This document shows, piece by piece, positions 1 through 8,040 of a stretch of DNA of 20,775 nt. The DNA is taken from positions 1-20,775 of the forward strand of contig JABUUA010000023.1 of the NCBI GenBank assembly GCA_021443405.1. The letters run 5' to 3'. Made by a program: the position numbers and the translations under genes. The number at the start of each line of letters is the position of its first letter. The first letter of the stretch is position 1. The notes under the pieces were generated by a model that was given only the letters and a program-made list of their open reading frames with translations, was not told the origin of the DNA and searched no databases. This DNA is from Bacteroidaceae bacterium (GTDB taxonomy: Bacteria; Bacteroidota; Bacteroidia; Bacteroidales; Bacteroidaceae).

Positions 1-785
1 AGGGCCGCACCGCCGCGGGTGTCGCCGTCCAGTTTGGTCAGCACCACGCCCGTGATGTCCAGACGGTCGTTGAAGGCTTTGGCGCTCTTCACGGCGTCCT
101 GACCGGTCATGGCGTCCACCACGAAGAGAATCTCGTCGGGGTTGACGGCGTTCTTGATGTCGGCAATCTGGTTCATCAGCTCGTCGTTGACGCTCTGTCG
201 GCCGGCTGTATCGACGATGACCACGTCGTAGGCGTTCCGGCGCGCCTCCTCTACGGCGTTGCGGGCGACCAGCACGGGGTCGGTGGCGTTGGCTTCGATG
301 TATGCGGGCACTCCAATCTGCTCGCTCAGCACGCGGAGCTGCTCCATGGCGGCGGGGCGGAAGGTGTCGCAGGCGGCGAGCAGGGGTTTCTTGTTCTTCT
401 TTTCTTTCAGCAGTTTGGCCAGTTTTCCGCTGAAGGTGGTCTTACCTTGTCCGTTGAGTCCGGCCATGAGTATGACGCTGGGAGCGCCGACGCGTCCGGG
501 CAGCTGGAGGTCGGTGTTGTCGCCTCCCATCAAGGCCGCCAGTTCGTCGTGAACTATCTTCACCATCAGCTCTTTGGGCTTGACGGCGGTGAGCACGTTC
601 TGACCCATGGCTTTCTGCTTGACGGCATCGACGAAATTCTTGGCTACTTTGTATTCAACATCGGCTTCGATCAATGCTTTGCGAACATCTTTCAGAGTTT
701 CGGCCACATTTATCTCAGTGATCTTGCCTTCGCCCTTCAGTATCTTGAAGGAGCGCTCAAGTCGGTCACTTAGGTTTTCAAACAT
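1..785 (-). CDS. ffh: Signal recognition particle GTPase Ffh (5' part, runs off left edge)
   Basis: This is the protein subunit of the signal recognition particle, which binds SRP RNA and hydrophobic signal sequences and docks ribosomes on FtsY at the inner membrane. The first 261 residues are present. The N domain (about 1-95) has the usual start MFENLSDRLE. The G domain follows, with P-loop GLNGQGKTT (109-117), DTFRPAA (140-146), DTAGR (192-196), TKLD (250-253) and GDTRGGAA (254-261). The rest of the G domain and the methionine-rich M domain lie beyond the left edge. The P-loop has Gln where many Ffh proteins have Ser. The ATG at 785 fits the family N-terminus exactly. A good promoter lies about 35 bp upstream, so it is probably transcribed separately from tamB. 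Function is certain from motifs; only the length is unknown. Confidence 0.97.
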   Translation of the reverse strand, partial: MFENLSDRLERSFKILKGEGKITEINVAETLKDVRKALIEADVEYKVAKNFVDAVKQKAMGQNVLTAVKPKELMVKIVHDELAALMGGDNTDLQLPGRVGAPSVILMAGLNGQGKTTFSGKLAKLLKEKKNKKPLLAACDTFRPAAMEQLRVLSEQIGVPAYIEANATDPVLVARNAVEEARRNAYDVVIVDTAGRQSVNDELMNQIADIKNAVNPDEILFVVDAMTGQDAVKSAKAFNDRLDITGVVLTKLDGDTRGGAA

Positions 786-791
786 AGTATC

Positions 792-831
792 TTTGTACCT
801 TATTAATTTTATTTGGGCACAAAGGTACAAA
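792..831. repeat. 10-bp perfect inverted repeat over the ffh promoter/leader
   Basis: TTTGTACCTT (792-801) is the exact reverse complement of AAGGTACAAA (822-831), with a 20-bp spacer. One arm covers most of the ffh -7 box and the other lies in the leader just before the start codon. It could be an operator, a leader hairpin, or coincidence in AT-rich DNA. Confidence 0.45.
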
Positions 832-850
832 ATTATTTTCAACCCCGAAA
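820..850 (-). promoter_or_regulatory. ffh promoter (Bacteroidota type)
   Basis: On the minus strand a -7 box TACCTTTG (827-820) matches TAnnTTTG exactly. A -33-like TTTC (850-847) lies 19 bp upstream. The -33 half falls inside the left arm of the 841-1006 inverted-repeat block, and the -7 box overlaps one arm of a 10-bp inverted repeat (792-801/822-831). Assignment is by consensus only. Confidence 0.6.
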
Positions 851-1006
851 GTTCATTAGGCGGTCTTTTGATTGATAGAAACTTTTTTGAGATAGAATTT
901 TCCCACTTTGTGGGAGCGATGGAGGTCCATCGGGACCGATGAGCGGGGAAATTATAGCCGGAAAGGGACTGGCAGGCAATGATTGTGCTGATGCACTTTC
1001 GGGGTT
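841..1006. repeat. 166-bp block with 19-bp terminal inverted repeats (possible MITE)
   Basis: The left end AACCCCGAAAGTTCATTAG (841-859) matches the reverse complement of the right end (988-1006) at 17 of 19 positions, the outer 12 perfectly. The 128-bp interior has no credible gene but several hairpins: TCCCAC-TTT-GTGGGA (901-915), CGATGGA-GG-TCCATCG (917-932), GGTCC-ATCG-GGACC (924-937) and CATCGG-GA-CCGATG (928-941). It fills nearly all of the tamB-ffh gap, starting 8 bp after the tamB stop. No clear target-site duplication is visible. A miniature inverted-repeat element or a structured RNA are both possible. The hairpins lack a following T-run on either strand, so a simple terminator is unlikely. 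Confidence 0.5.
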
Positions 1007-1014
1007 AAACTTAC

Positions 1015-4000
1015 TTATTTCCTCTTGAAGAAGTCTTTCCACGACGAGAAATCTTTCTTCAGCAGAATGCCGATGCCTTGGGTGGTCAGGGCGGTTTTGG
1101 TGAAATAGCGGTCGTTGGTCTCGCTGTAGGCCTTGAGACTGACGCCTCCGTTGCGCGTCAGGAGATAGCGGGCTTCGAAGTCGCCGATGAAGTTGCCTTG
1201 CAGGGCGGCGTTGTCGCGATAGCCGAACTGTCCGTTCAGCAGCAGGCGGTTGTTGAGCAGCGAGCCTTGCAGCATGCCCTCGATGTCCATGTCGTTCCAG
1301 CCCATCTCGCCGGTGCTCAGATGAGCGCCGAAGTTCCAGTTCTGGTTGCGAACGACGTTGGAGAGCATCTGGTTGATTTGTCCCGAGAGGGTGGAGCTGA
1401 GCAGCGAGTTCATGGCCGTGTAGCTCTGCGTCTGCGGGTCACCGGCATATTCGTAGGTGTAGAAGCGGCCGATGCCTAACAGATAGATAACTTGCATGTT
1501 GCGTTCCTCCTCGGTGGAAATCAGCGAGCGGACCATCTGCTTTTCGTCCTCGTTCACGTTGAGAATGTCGAAGTCAAAGGCGATGTGCGGCTGGCGCGCC
1601 TTGCCGCTGACGTTCATCAGACACTTGACGCGAGCTTTGTTGTTGCTGAAGTTGGCGCGGGCGGAAAGGTCGTTGAGCGAGACGCCGTTCACGGTGTGCG
1701 TCGCCTGGAGATGTACATCGCCGTCCATGGGATTTCCGGCAAAGGTGAGGGTTCCGCCGTTCTGGAAGTCGAAGTTCTTGTGGACGATTTCTTGCAGCGA
1801 GAGGTTGTAAGTGCCTCGCTCCACGTGGTAAGTGCCGTAGAGCTGGAAGTTCCCCTTGTTGTAGTAATGCGCCAGCATGTTTCCGTGCCCCGCCACGCTT
1901 ATCCGGTCGCCGGAGCGGGCGTCCGTGAGCAGGTTCATGGTGGCCCGGTTGTCGATGTCGAGATTGAAGTTGATGCGCAGGTCGCTCAGAGGCAACGGCG
2001 TAGCGCTGGGCGTCTCGTCTGTTTCTTGCGCCGCGGCTTCCTGGCGGTCGATGAAGGTAAGGAACTGACTCTCCGTCAGTTTGTCGGGCGATGTGATGTT
2101 ATAGGTAACACTTGTGTTGCGCTGCGGCTGGGCCTTTATGTCGATGGTGCAAGTGCCGGGATGTCCGTAGATGTGGACGTCGCCGGAAGCAAACACCGTT
2201 CCATAGAACGGGAGGTCGCTCATCTCGCGGAAATCGTAACCGAGGATGTTCGTTCCCCGCATGGCGATGTCGTAGCCCAGGTTGGAGAAGTGGTCGTGGG
2301 TGAGTCGCCCGGACACTTTGGCCTGATGGTCGGGGATGTTGGCGTTGCCTTGTGGGTCGTAGATAGTGGCGTCGGCGAAATAGATTCGGCCCGGGCGCAT
2401 GTGCACGGAATCGTTCGCCAAGTGATAACGAACATTGGTGAAGGGAATGCCTACTTGGGCCTCGTTCACCATCACATCTCCTTCCAGATTGATGCTTTTG
2501 AACGGGCCGAAGATGCGCGTCCAGCCCGAAGCGCGTCCTTGCAGATTGTCGAAGATGGCGGCGGTGAACTTGTTCAGGAAGAAAAGGTTGGTGTGGTCGG
2601 CATGGATGTTGAGGTCAAGACCATGATAGTCCACTCCCTTTTTGGGCGTAATGAACCCATTCACCAAGGTAGTCCTTGTCGTTTGCGGGTCGTAGGAGTC
2701 GTTGATAATGCCGTCGAGATAAATGCTGTAAGGACGTTTCCCGCCCCAGTTGCCATACAGACTGAGGTTGCCCAAGTTGCCGCCGTTGAGCGTGAAATTC
2801 GGGACTTGGATGTAGGCGTCCACGTTGGGTTTCTGGAAAAGATTCGTCGCATAAGCATGTCCTGTAGCGTTTCCGGAGAACTCAACGGCGTGGAAATTGA
2901 CCATCTGGAAAATATAGTCCAGATTGATGTCTCTGAGTTGTGCGTGCAGCGTGTCGGTCGGTTCGCTGGAAGCGGTTCCGTTGACGCCGAGCAGACGGTT
3001 TCCGCTGGTAATCAACAGACTGTCCACTTGCAATCTTCCGTCGGCAAACGAGAGCGCTCCGGGATGGACGGTCCACAGCGTGTCGGCCAGCATGAAATTG
3101 GAGTTTTGCAGTTGCGCCTTTACGCCCGGACGGTTGTGCTCATCTCTCGGAAAACTGGTCACAAGGCTGATGTCGCCCATATAACTGGGATTGGCATTCC
3201 AGAAGAGTCTCGTGTTGAGCGAACCGTTGTTGCTGGTGGTCTCCATTCCCAAGTCCACAAACCGGTTCTTCATCTTGCGGGCCAGTTGCAGGGTGGAAAG
3301 CAACGATTGCTGATTGCTCTCGACGCGGAGGTCAATGTTTCGGAGCGTCTCGTTTTTGTACTGCACAAAGGGGGCGCTGGCCGTGAGCATGAGAACTCGA
3401 GAGTCGGTGTCAATCTCCCCATGAGCAATGACGGGCTGGGTGATGGTCAAGGGAATGCCCAACAGACGACTGAGCGGTTCGGCAGAGAACAACTTGAAAT
3501 CTATCTTCCCATAATCGGAAGTCGATAATTCTTGGTTGCTGGGCGTGACCAAAGTGGGCAGATAATTGCTGGCCACGTTTATGATTTCCGCCTTCAGTGC
3601 GCTGTAGCTGAAATGACCATCGACCTGAGACTCCAGGAAAGGACTGATAAACACGAGATGTTTGTCGCCCGCTTCTCTGGGCGCGGATGTAATGTGAATG
3701 TCACCGGGCTTATAGTCTCCCAAACTATCCGTAATGCAGAGGTCGTCAATATGAATATCGCCCGCGAAGTCTTCCAGCGAAGTTCCTTGTACACTTGCCG
3801 TTACGTTACCCGAAAAACAAGTGTTGGGATACATCTTGGTTAGATGCAATGCGTTAGGTCGGAACGAAACGATGTTGGCCTGCAAGTCGGCTTGTTTCTT
3901 GTTGCTGTTGGCTGTTCCCGAGAGGGTCAGGTTTACATTCTCATCATTGACAGTCAGATTGCCCGCGTACTCGCTACCCTTTGCAGTGCCGCTAAGGGCG

Positions 4001-5373
4001 ATGTTGGAAAATTTGTATTTGTTGTATTCTATGAATGGCAGTGAAGCATTGAGCTTCAGATCGTTGGGGAATTTTCCTTGCAACTGTGCTTCCATCGCGA
4101 GCGCCCCCAACAGTTGTTCCGCCTTGCCCCCGATGAGTTTGCCAAGTTCGAATTGGGGAGAAGAAATGGATGCATCCGTGGCTCCTTTTGTGTCAATCTT
4201 TCCTTCCACCTGTGCATTGCCCAACTTTGTCACAATGTCAAGGTCTGTGATGAAGTTCTGCCCTGCATAAGTGACTTGTCCGGAGATATCGGCAAACTCC
4301 AGTCTGTCTAAAATGTCGATTTGTTTATAGATAGTTGCTAATTCTGAGGTTACGAATAATCGTTGAATAGTTGCTTCAGCAGTTATCCGTTGTTTGTTTT
4401 CTTGGAGATTATTGACGTGACCGGACGCTTGTAAGAAGAGTTGTTTGTAAGGATCGTTGATGGAGAGTGAATGCACATCAAGAGCATTGAGGGAACCTTC
4501 TACTTCGCAATTAAAAGCAATCGGTCGGTCGTCTGTGATACGGAAGTTCGAAATGGGGGTTAAATCATTGGGAGAGATTGCCCCTTTGGCTTCCAGGGAA
4601 AGGTAGCCCAACTTCGTCTTGTCATTGTTGAACGTCACGCTGGCTGTCGGAACGTGAAGGTTAGAGTGAGGGAGGGCGAGTTTCAAGTCGTTGATGCACA
4701 AATGTGGCAAAGTGCCTTGAATACTGGTTGTCATCGTGTTGACGACCCATCCCGACGCTTCCTTGAAATCCAGTCGTTTCAGTTCTACATCAATCGAGTC
4801 GTTGGTAAGCGTGTTGATTTGCGCAGTGAGATTGAAATCGCTGACATGAACGTGATTCGGGGAAAAACGGCCTTCAAGGGTGGACTGCCAGCGCAAGTCG
4901 AAGAACAATTCGCCTCTTCTGATAACGGCCTGCCCGATTTGTAAGTCTAAGGGAGTGCTTTCTTTCGAATCTTTCGACGAGAGTTTGTCGATGAGGAATT
5001 GGTAGTTGAAAGCTTCCTCCGGGCGTTCTTTATAGATGGTCACTTGGGGACAGAATAACTGAATGTTACCCAGATGAATGCGTTTCTGGATAATGTCCCA
5101 CAGGTTGAATTTTGCTGCGGCCCGCTTGGCGCTTATCAGTTCAGCATGGCTCTGGTCCTTGAGGTGGATGTCGTCCAAAATGAGACGGCCGTTGAGTCCC
5201 AATTGTATGCGGCCGATGCTAAGTTCTGTGCCTAAGTAATCCGAAGCAAAAGCGCTGATTTTATCCCCCAGCCAATGCTGGACAAACGGAAGCATGAGAG
5301 CAATCGTCAGGACCAGATAAGTTCCCAAAAAGAGACCTATCAGCCAGCGAAATATAAGTTTCAATACTCTCAT
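1015..5373 (-). CDS. tamB: TamB-family translocation/assembly protein (DUF490)
   Basis: A very large envelope protein (1452 residues) of the TamB/AsmA-like group, which bridge inner and outer membrane and are linked to lipid transport and outer-membrane protein assembly. One membrane helix lies at about residues 8-29, with the N-terminus inside. It is followed by an AsmA-like start (TELSIGRIQL, then LNGRLILDDIHLKD) and a long beta-rich periplasmic stretch. The C-terminal part from about residue 1000 has the alternating beta pattern and the GTYHVERGTYNLSLQ signature region of the DUF490 domain. The length is normal for Bacteroidales homologues. The ATG at 5373 gives a short basic start before the helix. 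No TamA partner is in the window. The name is by domain; the exact role in Bacteroidota is inferred. Confidence 0.9.
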   Translation of the reverse strand: MRVLKLIFRWLIGLFLGTYLVLTIALMLPFVQHWLGDKISAFASDYLGTELSIGRIQLGLNGRLILDDIHLKDQSHAELISAKRAAAKFNLWDIIQKRIHLGNIQLFCPQVTIYKERPEEAFNYQFLIDKLSSKDSKESTPLDLQIGQAVIRRGELFFDLRWQSTLEGRFSPNHVHVSDFNLTAQINTLTNDSIDVELKRLDFKEASGWVVNTMTTSIQGTLPHLCINDLKLALPHSNLHVPTASVTFNNDKTKLGYLSLEAKGAISPNDLTPISNFRITDDRPIAFNCEVEGSLNALDVHSLSINDPYKQLFLQASGHVNNLQENKQRITAEATIQRLFVTSELATIYKQIDILDRLEFADISGQVTYAGQNFITDLDIVTKLGNAQVEGKIDTKGATDASISSPQFELGKLIGGKAEQLLGALAMEAQLQGKFPNDLKLNASLPFIEYNKYKFSNIALSGTAKGSEYAGNLTVNDENVNLTLSGTANSNKKQADLQANIVSFRPNALHLTKMYPNTCFSGNVTASVQGTSLEDFAGDIHIDDLCITDSLGDYKPGDIHITSAPREAGDKHLVFISPFLESQVDGHFSYSALKAEIINVASNYLPTLVTPSNQELSTSDYGKIDFKLFSAEPLSRLLGIPLTITQPVIAHGEIDTDSRVLMLTASAPFVQYKNETLRNIDLRVESNQQSLLSTLQLARKMKNRFVDLGMETTSNNGSLNTRLFWNANPSYMGDISLVTSFPRDEHNRPGVKAQLQNSNFMLADTLWTVHPGALSFADGRLQVDSLLITSGNRLLGVNGTASSEPTDTLHAQLRDINLDYIFQMVNFHAVEFSGNATGHAYATNLFQKPNVDAYIQVPNFTLNGGNLGNLSLYGNWGGKRPYSIYLDGIINDSYDPQTTRTTLVNGFITPKKGVDYHGLDLNIHADHTNLFFLNKFTAAIFDNLQGRASGWTRIFGPFKSINLEGDVMVNEAQVGIPFTNVRYHLANDSVHMRPGRIYFADATIYDPQGNANIPDHQAKVSGRLTHDHFSNLGYDIAMRGTNILGYDFREMSDLPFYGTVFASGDVHIYGHPGTCTIDIKAQPQRNTSVTYNITSPDKLTESQFLTFIDRQEAAAQETDETPSATPLPLSDLRINFNLDIDNRATMNLLTDARSGDRISVAGHGNMLAHYYNKGNFQLYGTYHVERGTYNLSLQEIVHKNFDFQNGGTLTFAGNPMDGDVHLQATHTVNGVSLNDLSARANFSNNKARVKCLMNVSGKARQPHIAFDFDILNVNEDEKQMVRSLISTEEERNMQVIYLLGIGRFYTYEYAGDPQTQSYTAMNSLLSSTLSGQINQMLSNVVRNQNWNFGAHLSTGEMGWNDMDIEGMLQGSLLNNRLLLNGQFGYRDNAALQGNFIGDFEARYLLTRNGGVSLKAYSETNDRYFTKTALTTQGIGILLKKDFSSWKDFFKRK

Positions 5374-5412
5374 GTAAAAATTAGCGCAGTTTTATGCAAA
5401 TTAAAATTGGTA

Positions 5413-5420
5413 CAAATTTA
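5413..5420 (-). promoter_or_regulatory. Possible tamB -7 promoter box
   Basis: TAAATTTG on the minus strand (5420-5413) fits TAnnTTTG about 40 bp before the tamB ATG. There is no good -33 TTTG at 19-20 bp. The upstream half would overlap the divergent nqrA promoter region (137-bp shared intergenic stretch). Confidence 0.35.
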
Positions 5421-5440
5421 TAATAAATTATTGTAATAGC

Positions 5441-5472
5441 TTCGGTTTTTTCACATATTTTTGGTAACTTTG
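5441..5472 (+). promoter_or_regulatory. nqr operon promoter
   Basis: The -7 box TAACTTTG (5465-5472) is a full TAnnTTTG match. TTCG (5441-5444) stands 20 bp upstream as a one-mismatch -33 element. The nqrA ATG follows about 38 bp downstream. It is the only convincing promoter seen for the six-gene operon. Confidence 0.6.
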
Positions 5473-5510
5473 CCCGCATAACTATAATTTTTAATTATTA
5501 AATCCAGTAT

Positions 5511-6833
5511 ATGGCAAAAGTAATCAAATTGCGTAAAGGCCTTGACATCAACCTTAAGGGTAAGGCTACTGCAGAGGTTACGACCGTAAAATGTCCTGGT
5601 GAGTATGCGCTCATACCCGACGACTTTTGTGGTCTGAAGCCCAAAGTGGTAGTGAAAGAAGGGGACAATGTCCTGGCCGGGGATGCTCTGTTTGTGGACA
5701 AGGTGCATCCTGAAGTGAAGTTTGTTTCGCCGGTCAGTGGTACTGTGTCTTTGGTAGAACGCGGCGAGCGCCGTAAAGTGCTGAGCGTTCGTGTTACATG
5801 CGACGAACAGCAGAATGCCAAGGAGTTCAATACCGATGGAGACGTGAAGGCGTTGCTGCTTGAAAGTGGTTTGTTTGGATTCTTCCGCAGTCGTCCTTAT
5901 GATGTGGTCGCCAATCCCGATGAAACACCGAAGGCTATCTTCGTGAGTGCGTTTAATTCCATGCCTCTCGCGCAGGACTTCAGTGTTGCACTGAAGGGAC
6001 AAGAACAGGAATTCCAAGCCGGTATTTCTGCTTTGGCCAAGCTCGCAAAGGTCTATTTGGGAATCAATCCTGCCCAAAAGGAGTTGGAAAGCACTACAGA
6101 TTGTGAAGTGACCGTGTTTGACGGCCCCGCTCCTGCAGGTAATGTGGGCGTGCAGATTAACCATATCAGCCCGATTAACAAAGGTGAGGTCGTTTGGACC
6201 ATGTCCGGCGAGGAAGTCATCTTTGTAGGTCGCTTGATGCTTACCGGCAAGGTCGATTTGTCGCGTGTGGTTGCTTTGGCTGGTAGTGAGGTCATTGCTC
6301 CCAAATACTATAAAGTTAAGGTCGGCCAGAAGCTTACGACTTTGCTCGAAGGGAATGTCAACGAAGAAGGCGTTCGTGTTATCAACGGTAATGTGATGAC
6401 CGGTCTCAAGACCACGAAGGAAGGCTTTTTAGCTGCTCATGCCACCGAGGTAACGGTAATTCCCGAGGGTGACCATGCCGATGAATTGTTGGGCTGGATT
6501 ATGCCCCGCTTCAATACTTTCTCAACGCATCGCAGCTACTTCAGCTGGTTGCTGGGCTCCAAGAAAGAATATGCCATTGATGCCCGAATCAAAGGTGGTG
6601 AGCGCCACATGATTATGAGCGGAGAGTATGACAAAGTATTCCCGATGGATATTTATGCCGGCTATTTGATTAAGGCTATCGTGACGGGTGATATTGACCG
6701 TCAGGAGGCCTTGGGCATCTATGAAGTAGCTCCAGAGGACTTCGCAATTGCAGAATTTGTTGATAGTTCTAAACTTGAACTGCAACGCATTGTGCGCGAG
6801 GGCCTGGATATCTTGCGTAAAGAAAACGCTTAA
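5511..6833 (+). CDS. nqrA: Na+-translocating NADH:quinone reductase subunit A
   Basis: NqrA is a peripheral cytoplasmic subunit of the Na+-NQR complex, which couples NADH oxidation by quinone to sodium export. The 440-residue length is normal for the family. The N-terminal biotinyl/lipoyl-like half includes the segment LKPKVVVKEGDNVLAGDALF, typical of NqrA and RnfC. NqrA lacks the RnfC iron-sulfur cysteines, as seen here. The start MAKVIKLRKGLDINLKG is the expected N-terminus. It is the first gene of the operon; the stop is 23 bp before nqrB. Operon order A to F makes the assignment secure. Confidence 0.97.
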   Translation: MAKVIKLRKGLDINLKGKATAEVTTVKCPGEYALIPDDFCGLKPKVVVKEGDNVLAGDALFVDKVHPEVKFVSPVSGTVSLVERGERRKVLSVRVTCDEQQNAKEFNTDGDVKALLLESGLFGFFRSRPYDVVANPDETPKAIFVSAFNSMPLAQDFSVALKGQEQEFQAGISALAKLAKVYLGINPAQKELESTTDCEVTVFDGPAPAGNVGVQINHISPINKGEVVWTMSGEEVIFVGRLMLTGKVDLSRVVALAGSEVIAPKYYKVKVGQKLTTLLEGNVNEEGVRVINGNVMTGLKTTKEGFLAAHATEVTVIPEGDHADELLGWIMPRFNTFSTHRSYFSWLLGSKKEYAIDARIKGGERHMIMSGEYDKVFPMDIYAGYLIKAIVTGDIDRQEALGIYEVAPEDFAIAEFVDSSKLELQRIVREGLDILRKENA

Positions 6834-6856
6834 TCTAAAATATAGTGTAAATACAA

Positions 6857-8032
6857 ATGAAAGCGTTAAGAAATTTTTTCGATAAAATAAAGCCCTACGT
6901 TGAGGAAGGTGGCAAATACCATGCCTTTCGTTCGTTGGTAGATGGTTTCGAAACTTTTGCGTTCGTGCCTAACCAGACTTCGCGTGTGGGCAGCGTGAAC
7001 ATTCACGATGCAATCGATAGTAAGCGCATTATGAGCTTCGTTGTGATAGCTTTGATGCCTGCTTTATTATTCGGTATGTACAATGTGGGTTATCAGAACG
7101 CACTCGTTGCAGGTCAGTTGGAAAATGCTACTTTTGTGGGTATGTTCCTGTACGGACTGCTGGCCGTCCTGCCCAAGATAATCGTGAGCTATATTGTCGG
7201 TCTCGGCATTGAGTTCGTCGTGGCTCAGTGGAAGAACGAGGAAATCCAGGAAGGTTTCCTGGTAAGTGGTATTATTATTCCGATGATTGTTCCGGTTACC
7301 TGTCCGTTGTGGATGCTTGCTATTGCCGTTGCCTTCAGCGTGATATTGGCCAAAGAGATTTTTGGTGGAACGGGTATGAACGTCTTTAATCCGGCGTTGA
7401 TTACTCGTGCATTCCTGTTCTTCTCGTATCCCGCCGCTATGACTGGTGACTATACAGTTTGGGTAAGTCAGAGTTCCATCTTTGGATGTGGTTACAATGC
7501 TCCCGAGGCAATTACCACAGCCACACCTCTTGGGCAGGCCGCTCTCGAGGGCTTTAGTGGCTATGACAGTGCCACCATTTGCAATGCGATTACTGGTCTG
7601 ATTCCCGGCAGTATTGGCGAAACCAGTTTCATTGCCATTGCATTGGGTGGTTTGCTGCTTTTGTGGACCGGCATTGCAAGTTGGAAGGTGATGCTGAGTG
7701 TCTTCGTGGGCGGTGCGCTCACCGGTTGGTTGATGCAAGCTTGTGAGTTGACTGAAATACAGTGGTATGAGCATCTTGTGCTGGGCGGTTTCGCCTTCGG
7801 TGCTGTGTTCATGGCTACAGACCCTGTTACCTCTTCTCGTACAGAGTGCGGTAAATGGGTGTATGGATTGCTCATTGGTTTCGTGGCAGTACTTGTGCGC
7901 GTTCTCAACCCTGGTTACCCCGAAGGAATGATGCTTGCTATTTTGTTTATGAATCTCTTTGCACCATTGATTGACTACTGTGTTGTGCAGCGGAATATCT
8001 CGATGCGTGCTAAACGTGCAATTAATAAATAA
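6857..8032 (+). CDS. nqrB: Na+-translocating NADH:quinone reductase subunit B
   Basis: NqrB is the main membrane subunit of the pump. It holds a covalently bound FMN, riboflavin and the quinone-binding region, and lines the sodium path. The 391 residues hold about ten hydrophobic segments after a roughly 55-residue cytoplasmic N-terminus. The conserved NVFNPAL motif is at 175-181. The ApbE-type flavinylation site is the EAITTAT segment (217-223), with Thr223 the expected FMN acceptor; the usual Asp at the start of that motif is Glu here. The protein ends with LIDYCVVQRN. It lies 8 bp upstream of nqrC. Confidence 0.97.
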   Translation: MKALRNFFDKIKPYVEEGGKYHAFRSLVDGFETFAFVPNQTSRVGSVNIHDAIDSKRIMSFVVIALMPALLFGMYNVGYQNALVAGQLENATFVGMFLYGLLAVLPKIIVSYIVGLGIEFVVAQWKNEEIQEGFLVSGIIIPMIVPVTCPLWMLAIAVAFSVILAKEIFGGTGMNVFNPALITRAFLFFSYPAAMTGDYTVWVSQSSIFGCGYNAPEAITTATPLGQAALEGFSGYDSATICNAITGLIPGSIGETSFIAIALGGLLLLWTGIASWKVMLSVFVGGALTGWLMQACELTEIQWYEHLVLGGFAFGAVFMATDPVTSSRTECGKWVYGLLIGFVAVLVRVLNPGYPEGMMLAILFMNLFAPLIDYCVVQRNISMRAKRAINK

Positions 8033-8040
8033 TAAGGATT

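Noticed and set aside
788..795. Plus-strand TATCTTTG resembling a -7 box
   Set aside because: It points into a gap followed by genes on the opposite strand, has no -33, and is explained as the arm of an inverted repeat.
901..915. TCCCAC-TTT-GTGGGA hairpin as a tamB terminator
   Set aside because: On the minus strand it is followed by AAAATTC rather than a T-run.
841..1006. SRP RNA (4.5S) next to ffh
   Set aside because: The GGAAG-type conserved loop and the asymmetric internal loop of SRP RNA are absent.
839..1042. 67-codon minus frame covering the inverted-repeat block
   Set aside because: It overlaps the tamB end and the repeat block, with low-complexity Pro/Ser content and no motif.
1492..3528. 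678-codon open frame on plus, opposite tamB
   Set aside because: It is antisense to a well-supported TamB gene, its composition is skewed to Val/Gln/Asp-type mirror codons, and it has no recognisable domain or promoter.
5451..6164. 237-codon minus frame opposite nqrA
   Set aside because: It overlaps the nqr promoter and nqrA. The His/Thr/Gln-rich composition is typical of the reverse of membrane or energy genes here.
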